64,000 nt of DNA, from positions 119,501-183,500 of the forward strand of contig JAFMOC010000430.1 of assembly GCA_019802505.1 (NCBI GenBank), given 5' to 3'. Under the pieces are notes generated by a model. It did not search any database. It was given only the letters and a program-made list of their open reading frames with translations, and was not told the DNA's origin. Below, piece by piece: positions 1-10,950 of the stretch. The DNA is from Corydoras sp. C115. Lineage: Eukaryota > Chordata > Actinopteri > Siluriformes > Callichthyidae. Made by a program: the position numbers and the translations under genes. Positions within the stretch are counted from its first letter, which is position 1; each line of letters starts with the position of its first letter.

Positions 1-848
1 TCACGTCGCTGCTGTTTGCAGACGATGTGGTCCTGTTAGCATCATCAGGCTGCGAACTTCAGCTCTTACTGGATCGGTTTGCAGCCGAGTGTGAAGCGGC
101 CGGGATGAGAATCAGCACCTCCAAATCTGAGGCCATGGTTCTCAGTCGGAAAAGGGTAGAGAGTCCTCTCTGGGTCAGGGATCAGATCTTGCCTCAAGTG
201 GAGGAGTTGAAGTATCTCGGGGTCTTGTTCACGAGTGATGGTAAGATGGAGCATGAGATGGACAGACGGATCAGCGCGGGGTCAGCAGTGATGCGGACCC
301 TATACCGGTCTGTTGGGGTGAAGAAGGAGCTGAGCCACAAGGCAAGGCTCTCGATTTACCAGTCGATCTACGTTCTGACCCTCACCTCTGGTCATGAGCT
401 TTGGGTAATAACCGAAAGAACAAGATCGCGAATACAAGCGGCCGAAATTAGGTAGCGGCAGGGTAGCTGGGCTGTCCCTTAGAGATAGAGTGAGAAGCTC
501 GTCATCCGGGAGAGACTCGGAGTGGAGCCGCTACTCCTCCGCATCGAAAGGAGCCAGTTGAGGTGGTTGGGGCATCTGGTCAGGACGCCTCCTGGGCGCC
601 TTCTTAGGGAGGTGTTTCAGGCAAGTCCAGCTGGGAGGAGACCCCGAGGATGACCCAGGACACGCTGGAGGGATTATATCTCTCAGCTGGTCTGGGAACG
701 CCTCGGGGTTCCCCCGGTCGAGCTGGTGGAGGTGGCTGGGGCGAGGGAGGTCTGGGTCTCCCTACTTCGGTTGCTGCCCCCGCGACCCGAACCCCGGACA
801 AGCGGAAGATAATGGATGGATGGATGGATGGATGGATGGATACATTAG
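1..848 (+). mobile_element. Rex3/RTE-type LINE, 3' part (decayed)
   Basis: This is the C-terminal part of a reverse transcriptase of a non-LTR retrotransposon. The first codons read LLFADD, the variant of the catalytic YxDD box. A conserved RT/thumb region follows to about base 440, where frameshifts break the frame. Downstream sequence still shows the usual C-terminal region and ends in a short 3' UTR and a GATG repeat tail at about 812-842. A GATG tail with almost no 3' UTR is typical of Rex3 elements of the RTE clade in fish. The 5' part lies outside the window. The element cannot code for an intact protein. Confidence 0.85.
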
Positions 849-1180
849 GGTGGCACGGTGGCTTAGTGGTTTGACGTTCTCCTCTCAGCACTAGGGTTTC
901 CCGGTTTGAATCCCCATCTGGGTGGAGTTCCCATGTTCTCCCCGTGTCCGTGTGGGTTTCCTCCGGGTTCTCCGGTTTCCTCCCACAGTCCAAAAACATA
1001 GATCAAGTCAACTGAATTCTCCAGATATAGAGTGAGTGTGTTCAGTGATAGATTGCCCCCCCTGTCCTGGGTGTATCTGCCCAGCGCCCGAAATGTTCTC
1101 CCCTGGATGGACATGGGGAACCCCCCCCCCACGACCCTAATATAGAGGATAAAGAGGAAGATAATGAATGAATAATGAAT
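849..1180 (+). mobile_element. tRNA-derived SINE copy
   Basis: The head carries a pol III A box (TGGCTTAGTGG) and a decayed B box. The body ends in a GATAATGAATGAAT tail. It follows the Rex3 tail directly. Confidence 0.8.
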
Positions 1181-1500
1181 ATTATTATTATTATTATTAT
1201 TAATATTATTATTGTCTCATCATCTTGAAAGAGTTTTTAAAGTGTATTTTTTTTTCCGGGAGATTTTAAGACCTGACGTGTTCATTCTCATTAAACTCTT
1301 ATATTAAATCACATGACTTATAGAATATTTATATTGTGTTATATTCCAGTTATATATATGTAATGTGTGTATAAGTTTGTAATCTTGTATAAGTTTGTAA
1401 TATTTAAAAGGTGTTGCTGCATCAACTTCCTGTTCTGTAAATAAACTCTATTTTTATTAGCCCACACCCGCCTCGCTCCCTCTCCACTCGCCGTGGCCCT
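1181..1500. other. AT-rich upstream region of lectin A
   Basis: The stretch contains a TTA microsatellite (about 1,183-1,212) and AT-rich sequence with no gene. It lies just upstream of the 13-bp array and lectin A exon 1, so it could hold the promoter. No specific promoter motif can be defended. Confidence 0.5.
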
Positions 1501-1501
1501 C

Positions 1502-1710
1502 AGATCGGACCCAGCCATCGGACCCAGCCATCGGACCCAGCCATCGGACCCAGCCATCGGACCCAGCCATCGGACCCAGCCATCGGACCCAGCCATCGGA
1601 CCCAGTGATCGGACCCAGCCATCGGACCCAGCCATCGGACCCAGCCATCGGACCCAGCCATCGGACCCAGCCATCGGACCCAGCCATCGGACCCAGTGAT
1701 CGGACCCAGC
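1502..1710. repeat. 13-bp minisatellite (ATCGGACCCAGCC)
   Basis: About 16 copies of a 13-bp unit lie in tandem, with occasional GTGAT variants replacing GCCAT. The array ends about 10 bp before the lectin A start codon, so it would be promoter or 5' UTR sequence. Long open frames over it are artefacts of a stop-free repeat. Confidence 0.95.
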
Positions 1711-1720
1711 GCGCTGCAGG

Positions 1721-4700
1721 ATGGCCCACACTCTACCCATCAGTGACATTTACGAAGATCTAGCCCTGTTGGGGAAAATCGGCCCGTCCGACGGTCAGCG
1801 GGTTCCAGACGAGCCCATCTACATGAACCAGATGAGCGCGGGGGTCACGGAGGACAGACCACACTCACAGTTCATGGCTTCAGGTACGAAGACCGAGCCA
1901 CGAAACCTGAATGATGTATCTGTACTTAAAAAACAACAACAATGACGGCTTTTTAAAATTTAAAGGTGTTTTGGTCTCAATATGAGAATCCATCCATTAT
2001 CTTCAGTTTTATCCACTACTAGGGGCGGGGGGGGGGGGTTCCCCATGCCCATCCAGGGGAGAACGTTTCGGGCGATAAGCAGATACACCCAGGACAGGGG
2101 GCAATCTGTCACTGGCTACACACTCACTCACACAGACACGCTCTATATGGGGCAATTTGAAGAACTCAATTGACTTGATCCATGTTTTTGGACTGTGGGA
2201 GGAAACCGGAGAACCCGGAGGAAACCCACGCGGACATGGGGAGGACATGCGAACTCCACCCAGATTGGGATTCGAACCGGGAATCCCCAACACTGAGAGG
2301 AGAACATGCTAAACCACTAAGCCACCGTGCCGCCTGTAGGGGCAATTTGGGGAATTCAATTTAGCTCGAATCCACGTTTTTTTGGACTGTGGGAGGAAAC
2401 CGTAGAACCCGGCAGAAACCCACAAGGACACGGGGAGAACATGGAAACTCCACCCAGATGGAGATGGCACAGTGGCTTAGTGGTTTGGCATGTTCTCCTC
2501 TCAGCTCTAGGGATTCCCGGTTCGAATCCCAATCTGGGTGGAGTTTCCATGTTCTCCCCGTGTCCGCGTGGGTTTCTGCCGGGTTCTACGGTTTCCTGCC
2601 ACAGTCCAAAAAAACGTGGATTCAAGCTAAATTGAATTCTCCAAATTGCCCCATATAGAGTGTGTGTGTGTGAGTGAGTGTGTGTCCAGTGATAGATTGG
2701 TGCCCTGTCCTGGGTGTATCTGCCCAGCGCCCGAAACGTTCTCCCCTGGATGGGCATGGAGAACCCTCCCCCCCGACCCTAATATAGGATAAAGCGGAAG
2801 ATAATGAATGAATGAATAAAATAGAAACTAAACCCTTTAAGGTTCTCTCTCTTCAGGGTCGAGCACTGAGGGCAGCCGGTGCTGGCGACTGGCCGAGATG
2901 GGTTTGGTTCTCCTGAGCCTCGTCCTGCTGAGTGCCGTCGTCGTTTCGTTGATGCTGAGAATCAGCACCTCCAAATCTGAGGCCATGGTTCTCAGTCGGA
3001 AAAGGGTAGAGAGTCCTCTCTGGGTCAGGGATCAGATCTTGCCTCAAGTGGAGGAGTTGAAGTATCTCGGGGTCTTGTTCACGAGTGATGGTAAGATGGA
3101 GCATGAGATGGACAGACGGATCAGCGCGGGGTCAGCAGTGATGCGGACCCTATACAGGTCTGTTGGGGTGAAGAAGGAGCTGAGCCACAAGGCAAGGCTC
3201 TCGATTTACCAGTCGATCTACGTTCTGACCCTCACCTCTGGTCATGAGCTTTGGGTAATAACCGAAAAGAACAAGATCCGCGAATACAAGCGGCCGAAAT
3301 TAGGTAGCGGCAGGGTAGCTGGGCTGTCCCTTAGAGATAGAGTGAGAAGCTCGTCATCCGGGAGAGACTCGGAGTGGAGCCGCTACTCCTCCGCATCGAA
3401 AAGGAGCCAGTTGAGGTGGTTTGGTGGGCATCTGGTCAGGACGCCTCCTTGGGCGCCTTCTTAGGGAGGAGGTGTTTCAGGCAAGTCCAGCTGGGCTCGG
3501 AGAACCCCGAGGACGACCCAGGACACGCTGGAGGGATTATATCTCTCAGCTGAGGTCTGGGAACGCCTCGGGGTTCCCCCGGTCGAGCTGGTGGAGGTGG
3601 CTGGGGCGAGGGAGGTCTGGGTCTCCCTACTTCGGTTGCTGCCCCCCCCGCTAGACCCGAACCCCGGACAAGGCGGAGGAAGATAATGGATGGATGGATG
3701 GATGGATGGATACATTAGAAGGGTGGCACGGTGGCTTAGTGGTTTGATGTTCTCCTCTCAGCACTAGGGGTTTCCCCGGTTTTGAATCCCCATCTGGGTG
3801 GAGTTCCCAGGTTCTCCCCGTGTCCGTGTGGGGTTTCCTCCGGGTTCTCCGGTTTCCTCCCACAGTCCAAAACATAGATCAAGTCAACTGAATTCTCCAG
3901 ATATAGAGGTTGAGTGTGTTCAGTGATAGATTGCCCCCCCCCTGTCCTGGGGTGTATCTGCCCAGCGCCCGAAATGTTCTCCCTGGAGGGACATGGGGAA
4001 ACCCCCCCCCCCCACGACCCTAATATAGAGGATAAAGAGGAAGATAATGAATGACATAATGAATATTATTATTATTATTATTATTAATATTATTATTGTC
4101 TCATCATCTTGAAGAGATGTTTTAAAGTGTATTTTTTTTCTGGGGGGGGGAGATTTTAAGACATGACGTGTTCATTCTCATTAAACTCTTATATTAAATC
4201 ACATGACTTATAGAATATTTATATTGTGTTATATTCCAGTTATATATATGTAATGTGTGTATAAGTTTGTAATCTTGTGAACCTTATTTAAAAGGTGTTG
4301 CTGCATCAACTTCCTGTTCTGTAAATAAACTCTATTTTTATTAGCCCACACCCGCCTCGCTCCCTCTCCACTCGCCGTGGCCCTCAGATCAGACCCAGCC
4401 ATCGGACCCAGCCATCGGACCCAGTGATCGGACCCAGCCATCGGACCCAGCCATCGGACCCAGCCATCGGACCCAGCCATCGGACCCAGCCATCGGACCC
4501 AGTGATCGGACCCAGCCATCGGACCCAGCCATCGGACCCAGCCATCGGACCCAGTGATCGGACCCAGCCATCGGACCCAGCCATCGGACCCAGCCATCGG
4601 ACCCAGTGATCGGACCCAGCGCGCTGCAGGATGGCCCACACTCTACCCATCAGTGACATTACGAAAGATCTAGCCCTGTTGGGGAAAATCGGCACCCGTC

Positions 4701-7700
4701 CGATCGGTCAGATCGGGTTCCAGACGAGCCCATCTACATGAACCAGATGAGCGCAGGGGGTTCACGGAGGACAGACCACACTCACAGTTCATGGCTTTCA
4801 GGTACGAAGGACCGAGCACGAAACCTGAATGAATGTATCTGTACTTAAAAAAACAACAACAATGACGGCTTTTTAAACATTAAAGGTGTTTTGGTCCTCA
4901 ATATGAGAATCCATCATTCTCTTCAGTTTTATCCACTTACTAGGGGGGGGGGGGGGGGGTTCCCCATGCCCATCCAGGGGAGAACGTTTCGGGCGATAAG
5001 CAGAGAGATACACCCAGGACAGGGGGCAATCTGTCACTGGCTACACACTCACTCACACAGACACGCTCTATATGGGCAATTTGAAGAACTCAATTGAATT
5101 GATCCATGTTTTGGACTGTGGGAGGAAAAACCGGAGAACCCGGAGGAAACCCACGCGGACATGGGGAGGACATGGAACTCCACCCAGATTGGGATTCGAA
5201 CCGGGAATCCCCAACACTGAGAGGAGAACATGCTAAACCACTAAGCCCCGTGACCGCCTGTAGGGGACAATTTGGGGAATTCAATTTAGCTCGAATCCAC
5301 GTTTTTTTGGAATGTGGGAGGACGGGAAAACCGTAGAACCCGGCAGAAAACCCACAAGGACACGGGGAGAACATGGAAACTCCACCCAGATGGAGATGGC
5401 ACAGTGGCTTAGTGGTTTGGCATGTTCTTCCTCTCAGCTCTAGGGATTCCCCGGTTCGAATCACAATCTGGGTGGAGTTTCCATGTTCTCCCCGTGTCCG
5501 CGTGGGTTCTGCCGGGTTCTACGGTTTCCTGCCACAGTCCAAAAAAACGTGGATTCAAGCTAAATATGAATTCTCCAAATGCCCCATATAGAGTGTGTGT
5601 GTGTGAGTGAGTGTGTGTCCAGTTGATAGATGGTGCCCTGTCCTGGGGTTGTATCTGCCACAGCGCCCGAAAAACGTTCTCCCCTGGATGGGCATGGAGA
5701 ACCCTCCCCCCCGACCCTAATATAGGATAAAGCGGAAGATAATGAATGAATGAATAAAATAGAAACTAAACCCTTTAAGGTTCTCTCTCTTCAGGGTCGA
5801 GCACTGAGGGCAGCCGGTGCTGGCGACTGGCCGAGATGGGTTTGGTTCTCCTGAGCCTCGTCCTGCTGAGTGCCGTCGTCGTTTCGTTGATGCTGACACA
5901 GCGGGGCAATCTGGCGTTGACGTCGGACTCTCAGGACAATTTAACGTTAAAGTTGGAACGGCTGCAGACTCGTTACGACGAACTCGCCTCGGTTAACGAG
6001 CTCTGCGAGGAGAACCGGACGGCCGAGACGGCGGAGACGCACCGGCTGCTGACCAAACTCGATCGTCTGAGTACGTTTGTGACATCATCGTCATGCCGTT
6101 CAATGGGAAACCATTCTGTTAATGAATCAATTCTAAATTAATGTGTGTTTTCTACCAACAGGGGGCAGTATTAACAGAGCGGGATGGATTTACTTCAACT
6201 CCAGTATTTATTTTATTTCCGCCGAGATGAAGACGTGGAGAGAGAGTATGGAGGACTGCAAAGAGCGACAGGCCGACCTGGTGATTATAAACAACAAAGG
6301 AGAACAAGTGAGTCACGGAGCGTGGACACGGGGAGGACATGCAAACTCCGCCCAGATCGGGATTCGAACCGGGATCCCCAGCGCTGACCACTACACCTCC
6401 TCACGATTGTGTTGCCCTATTATTCCATCCATCCAATATCTTCCACTTTATCCTCTACTAGGGTCGTGGGGGGGAGTGTACACTGGGTACACACTCACAC
6501 ACACACACACTCTATATGGGGCAAATTGGAGAATTCCATTGACCTTGAATCCATGTTTTTTGGACTGTGGGAGGAAACCAGAGAACCCGGAGGAAACCCA
6601 CGCGTGGGGGGGGGGTCCCCATGCCCATTTCAGGCGCTGGGCAGATACACCCAGGACAGGGGGGCAATCTGTCACTGGACACACACTCACTCACACAGAC
6701 ACACACTGTACATGGGGCAATTTGGAGAATTCCATTGACCTTAAATCCATGTTTTTTGGACTGTGGGAGGAAACCGGAGAACCCGGAGGAAACCCACGTG
6801 AACACAGGGAGAACATGCAAACTCTACCCAGATTGGGATTCGAACCGGGAATCCCTAGTGCTGAGAGGAGAACATGCTAAACCACTAAGCCACCGTGCCA
6901 CCCATTGTTATTATTTATTTATTTATTCCTTATCCTCTATTAGGGTCACGGGGGGGGGGGGGTCCCCATGCCCATGCCCATGCCCATGCCCATCCAGGGG
7001 AGAACGTTTTGGGCGCTGGGCAGATACACCCAGGACAGGGGGGCAATCTATCACTGGACACACACTCACTCACACAGACACACTCTATATGGGGCAATTT
7101 GGAGAATTCAATTGCCCTTAATCCATGTTTTTGGACTGTGGAAGGAATCCGGAGAACCCGGAGGAAATCCACGCGGACACGGGGAGAACATGCAAACTCC
7201 ACCCAGAATGGGATTCGAACCGGGAATCCCCAGAGCTGAGAGGAGAACATGCTAAACCACACACATTTATTTATTTATTTATTTATTTATTTATTTTAAT
7301 TTTTTTTGGGTTCCTCGTGCAGAAGCGTGTGGTAGCTCTGCAGGGTTGCCATCACCTCACATCCTGCACACTATGGTTTTTCACTTCCTGTGGGTTTTTT
7401 TTCGTAGTGTCAGACGGCGTCCTTTTTTTTTATTTTTTTTTTGTTTCGTACCGTCGTCCAAAAATATGCGGCTGGTTGAAGTTCCGGACGTTCTAAGTGT
7501 TTATCTGTCGTCTCTTTAAGCCTTTAACTGAAGAACCTCACCTTTAAACATCAGGGTTAGGTTTCTTTTGGTTAAGTTTACCTGACTCACCCCCCACACC
7601 CCCCCCCCCCCCCCCAAAAAAAAAAAAAAAAAAAAAAAAAACTTTTAAGTCACATGACCACAAAGTGATGTTTAAATTGAAGTTAATTTATTTATACAGC

Positions 7701-8976
7701 GTGTTTTTTTTACAATCGTACGTCGTCACAGAGCAGCGTTACACCTTTAAACCCCCAAAGAGAGCAAGACGAGGTGACAGCGGCAAGACAAAACCCCCTG
7801 TTCTGTTGATATCTTAAAGAGGAAACCTTGTGAGGACCGAGGCTCAGTGGGGGCCTCATCCACAGATTGTGTGGTGATCATGTGACCCGTATTTATCAAA
7901 TGAAAAAAACCTATACCACACTAAGTCCATCGAGGTATTCATGGAGCGGTGGCTTAGTGGTTTGGCATGTTCTCCTCTCAGCGGTTGGAATCCCCATCTG
8001 GGTGGAGTTTCCATGTTCTCCCCGTGTCCGCGTGGGTTTCCTCCGGGTTCTCTGGTTTCCTCCCACAGTCCAAAAAAACATGGATCAAGGTCAATTGAGT
8101 TCTCCAAATTGCCCCATATAGAGTGTGTCCCCAGCGATAGATTGGCCCCCAGTCCTGGGTGTATCCCCCCAAAACGTTCTCCGCTGGATGGGCATGGGTA
8201 ACCCCCCCCCCTCTCGCAACCCTAATAGAGGAAAAAGAGGAAGATAATGAATGGAAAATTCCAACAGGGCGGCACAGTGGCTTAGTGGTTTGGCATGTTC
8301 TCCTCTCAGCACTAGGGATTCCCGGTTCGAATCCCAATCTGGGTGGAGTTTCCATGTTCTCCCCGTGTCCGCGTGGGTTTCCTCCGGGTTCTCCGTTTTC
8401 TTCCCACAGTCCAAAAAACATGGATCAAGGTCAATTGAATTCTCCAAATTGCCCCATATAGAGTGTGTGTGAGTAAGTGAGTGCCCAGCGATAGATTGCC
8501 CCCCTGTCCTGGGTGTATCTGCCCAGCGCCCTAATAGAGGATAAAGTGTAAGATGGATGGATGGAATCTCCGATCACGCTGACCGATGTTGACCCGTGTC
8601 GCGGCTCTGGTTCTTGGCCGTGGGTAACGCGTCGGTTCCGTTCCGCAGGAGTTCGTTCAGATGTGGCTGCGGGACGTTTGGATCGGTCTGAGTTTCGTCG
8701 TTCCGCGGGGCTGGACGTGGGTGAACGGTGCGAAAATGACCACCAAGTAAGAGCTCGCCAACTCCAACCGGCTCACAGTGGAGTCCTTCAGAACTCAGAT
8801 CTGATGCGCCTTGTTTTTTTTTGTTCTTTAGGTTTTGGAAACACAGGAACCCGACCGGCGGAGGGAAGCCCACCTGCGGTTCCAGCGGCTTTGACCGGAC
8901 ATCGGTGAACAACTGGATGGACCGTCCCTGTAACAGCAGCCTCGCCTTCATCTGCGAGAAGAGAATCTATATCTGA
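1721..8976 (+). CDS. C-type-lectin-like type II receptor (lectin A), five exons
   Basis: The inferred exons are 1721-1883, 5795-6070, 6162-6307, 8649-8746 and 8832-8976. All have GT-AG borders and compatible phases (1,1,0,2), giving about 275 residues. The N-terminal tail (1-54) has tyrosine motifs IYEDL and IYMNQ. A membrane segment lies at about 69-89, followed by a polar, heptad-like stalk with sequons, and a C-type lectin domain at about 149-275. The domain shows WIGL, the DC...FICEK cysteine pair and the inner TCG...PCN pair. The EPN/QPD and WND calcium-sugar motifs are replaced by RNP and WMD, so calcium-dependent sugar binding is doubtful and an NK-receptor-like role is possible. Exon 1 and exon 2 are separated only because of the 2.85-kb duplication between them; collapsing it gives an ordinary gene. 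The product would sit in the plasma membrane of immune cells (inference from family). Confidence 0.82.
1988..2333 (-). mobile_element. tRNA-derived SINE copy, reverse
   Basis: A near full-length reverse copy in lectin A intron 1. It runs from the tail side (ATTATCTTC) to the head complement ending in GCCACCGTGCCGCC. Confidence 0.85.
2338..2818. mobile_element. SINE fold-back palindrome
   Basis: A reverse SINE fragment (2,338-2,460) abuts a forward SINE (2,464-2,818), so bases 2,341-2,457 pair with about 2,540-2,655 around a loop of about 80 bases. Both arms share unusual changes (GGCAGAAAC against GTTTCTGCC, and TAGCT in the lower stem). This points to one fold-back event rather than two insertions. 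Confidence 0.75.
2855..3712 (+). pseudogene. Truncated lectin A exon 2 fused to Rex3 fragment
   Basis: Bases 2,855-2,957 match the start of the lectin A membrane exon (5,795-about 5,897). They then switch, after the shared bases TGA, into the Rex3 LINE sequence that starts at 106. The LINE part ends in its GATG tail at about 3,712. This is the internal junction of the 2.85-kb tandem duplication. The frame through the junction reads into reverse transcriptase sequence but is not a plausible gene fusion, because the LINE part breaks after about 120 codons. Confidence 0.75.
3721..4058 (+). mobile_element. tRNA-derived SINE copy (duplicate of 849-1180)
   Basis: Same SINE and same position relative to the Rex3 tail as in the first copy of the duplication, with extra single-base insertions. 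Confidence 0.8.
4387..4620. repeat. 13-bp minisatellite, duplicate array
   Basis: Same 13-bp unit as at 1,502-1,710, about 18 copies with a different order of GTGAT variants. The different variant order means the two arrays are not simply the same sequence read twice, unless alleles are involved. Confidence 0.9.
4631..4801 (+). pseudogene. Frameshifted duplicate of lectin A exon 1
   Basis: The ATG and the first codons match exon 1 at 1,721. A base is then lost in the codons for IYED and several bases are gained further on, so the frame is broken repeatedly. The intact exon 1 is the upstream one. The intact exon 2 is the downstream one, at 5,795. Confidence 0.8.
4912..5755. mobile_element. 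Reverse SINE and fold-back SINE, duplicate set
   Basis: These are the duplicates of the reverse SINE at 1,988 (here 4,912-5,260) and of the palindrome at 2,338 (here about 5,263-5,755), with added small indels. Confidence 0.8.
6310..7262 (-). mobile_element. Cluster of three to four reverse SINE copies in lectin A intron 3
   Basis: A short 5'-end fragment lies at 6,310-6,410. A copy at 6,422-6,603 is interrupted by another at 6,604-6,903, and a further copy lies at 6,906-7,262. All show the GATTCGAACCGGGAATCCC B-box complement or the GTTTTTTGGACTGTGGGAGG body. Together they form most of this intron. Confidence 0.8.
7263..7675. other. Low-complexity intron sequence
   Basis: An ATTT microsatellite (7,264-7,300), T-rich DNA and a C-run followed by an A-run (about 7,592-7,641). 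No gene is seen. Confidence 0.7.
7676..7862. mobile_element. Dispersed fish repeat, copy 1
   Basis: The sequence from TTAATTTATTTATACAGCG to the GGGGGCCTCATCC end matches a second copy at 12,388-12,590, including the block with CCCCCAAAGAG and GCGACAGTGG-like sequence. This type of element is widespread in fish genomes. I cannot name the family from sequence alone. Confidence 0.65.
7940..8566 (+). mobile_element. Two forward SINE copies in tandem
   Basis: Copies at about 7,940-8,257 and 8,269-8,566. The first lacks most of its B box. The second has an intact A box and GGTTCGAATCCC. They lie in lectin A intron 3, ahead of exon 4. Confidence 0.8.
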
Positions 8977-9077
8977 GTTCAGCTGCAACATCAACCTGCG
9001 ATGAGTGGAACGTCGTGTAACATTTAAATTCATTTACATAAAGATGGCAACAAATGGACCAATGGAAACGCTGGGAA

Positions 9078-9130
9078 TTGAGTTCTCCAAATTGCCCCAT
9101 ATAGAGTGTGTCTGTGAGAGTGAGTGTGGA

Positions 9131-9161
<31 letters not shown>

Positions 9162-9594
9162 GACCCGAATAGAGGATAAAGTGGAAAATTGAACCCACCA
9201 ATGGATGGATGGAACCACTTGGTGGTTGACATCAGATGAATCTGAAGTCGCCATCTAGTGGTTCGCTTTATAAAACTTGGAAAATTTGGGACCCATTTCT
9301 GGTTTATGTTAATCTCGTCATAAAATTTGCATAATTATGTGTTTTCGTAGGGTGGTGCGGTGGATTCCCAGTTCGAATCCCAATCTGGGTTCTCCGGTTT
9401 CCTCCCACAGTCCAAAAACATGGATCAAGGTCAATTGAGGTCTCCAAATTGCCCCATATAGAGTGTGTGTGTGTGAGTGAGTGTGTGCAGTGATAGATTG
9501 GCGTCCTGTCCTGGGTGTATCTGCCCAGCGCCTGAAACGACCCCCCCCCCCGTGACCCTGATAGAGGATAAAGCAGAAGATGATGGATGGATGT
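9078..9594 (+). mobile_element. Two partial forward SINE copies
   Basis: A 3' part lies at 9,078-9,212. A copy at 9,350-9,594 has lost the A-box region by deletion between the head and the B box. Between them lies a short unique segment containing GCCATCTAGTGG, a motif repeated near 23,098 and 24,340. Confidence 0.7.
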
Positions 9595-10230
9595 TTTTTT
9601 TTTATATTTAGACGCCGTTTGGACTGATTTTTGTAATTTTAATGATAATTAATCAGATCTTAAGTATTTTTCATGAACGTATTTTGTTATCTTTTCGTTC
9701 TTGAACCTTTCTTTTTGTTATTTTTGATTATTTCTACCATATCACTTTTTTTTTTCTTTTTTTTTTGCTTATGGCCTAATTTCTCTCTTATTATGAAAAC
9801 GTCAATAAATTGATTGTTTAAATCATATTAAATTTATATTATACAATAAAATCAACAAAGAGTTAACATGTCATTGCCCTTTGTTTATTTATTTATTTTT
9901 TTGTATTTCTGGTTATTGTTCTAATTTTTTTACCATTGAGTGACATCTGAACCGTGTGGTAGAGGTGCTTTTTTTTTTTTTTTTTTTTTTTTTAAATAAA
10001 CACCAATTGTTTTCATTAATGCCCCAAACATAAAAAAAAAAAAAAATGAATATTTTTTTCCTTTGCTTTTTTCTTGGTGAGGACATTAAAGGGTTAATAA
10101 TCTGGTTTTTCTGTGACGTCATCTAGCAACGTGAATAATATCAAATACAGCCAAATTACAGAACGCAGTTTATAAACAGCGTAACGGGTTTCGTGCTGAT
10201 CTCTATGTTCATCTGTATTTTATTATTTAA
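9595..10230. other. AT-rich intergenic DNA
   Basis: T-runs and A-runs dominate. Bases 10,085-10,205 match parts of 24,237-24,410 (including AGTTTATAAACAGCGTAACGG-like sequence), so a short dispersed repeat is present. No gene is seen. Confidence 0.6.
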
Positions 10231-10231
10231 A

Positions 10232-10580
10232 ACGGCGGCACGGTGTCTTAGTGGTTTAGCATGTTCTCCTCTCAGCACTAGGGATTCCCGGTTCGAATCC
10301 CCATCTGGGTGGTTTGCATGTTCTCCCCGTGTCCGCGTGAGTTTCCTCCGGGTTCTCCGGTTTCCTCCCACAGTCCAAAAACATGGATCAAGTTAATTGA
10401 GTTCTCCAAATTGCCCCATATAGAGTGTGTCTGTGTGAGTGAGTGTGTACCCAGCAATGGATTGCCCCCCCTGTCCTGGGTCTATCTGCCCAGCGCCCGA
10501 GACGTTCTCCCCTGGATGGGCATGGGGAACCCCCCCCCCATGACCCAATAGTGGATAAAGCGGGAGATAATGAATGGATG
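10232..10580 (+). mobile_element. tRNA-derived SINE copy
   Basis: Near full length, with B box GGTTCGAATCC and a GATAATGAATGGATG tail. Confidence 0.85.
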
Positions 10581-10592
10581 ATAAAAATGTAA

Positions 10593-10950
10593 GGGCAGCA
10601 CGGTGGCTTAGTGGTTTAGCATGTTCTCCTCTCAGCTCTAGGGATTCCCAGTTCGAATCCCAATCTGGGTGGAATTTCCATGTTCTCCAACATGTCCACG
10701 TGGGTTTCCTCCCGGTTCTCCGCTTTCCTCCCACAGTCCAAAAACATGGATCAAGGTGAATTGAATTCTCCAAATTGCCCCATATAAAGTGTGTTTGTGT
10801 GAATGAGTATTTGTCCTGCGATAGATTGGCGTCCCGTCGTGGGTGTATCTGCCCAGCGCCCGAAACGTTCTCCCCTGGATGGGCACGGGGAACCCCCCCC
10901 CCCCCCCGCGACTCTAATATAGGATAAAGTGGAAGATAATGAATGAATTA
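10593..10950 (+). mobile_element. tRNA-derived SINE copy
   Basis: Near full length. It differs from its neighbours by ACATGTCCACG in the body. Confidence 0.85.

Larger units (their letters stand above)
2956..5890. repeat. Second copy of a 2.85-kb tandem duplication, rich in indels
   Basis: The order Rex3 end, SINE, 13-bp array, lectin exon 1, reverse SINE, palindrome, lectin exon 2 is the same as in 106-2,955. The offset grows from 2,850 to about 2,940 through many one- to four-base insertions. The pattern resembles uncorrected long-read errors. Confidence 0.85.

Noticed and set aside
2898..3464. A fusion protein of a lectin membrane segment with reverse transcriptase
   Set aside because: It is the chance frame across the duplication junction. 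The reverse transcriptase part breaks soon after and the exon is truncated.
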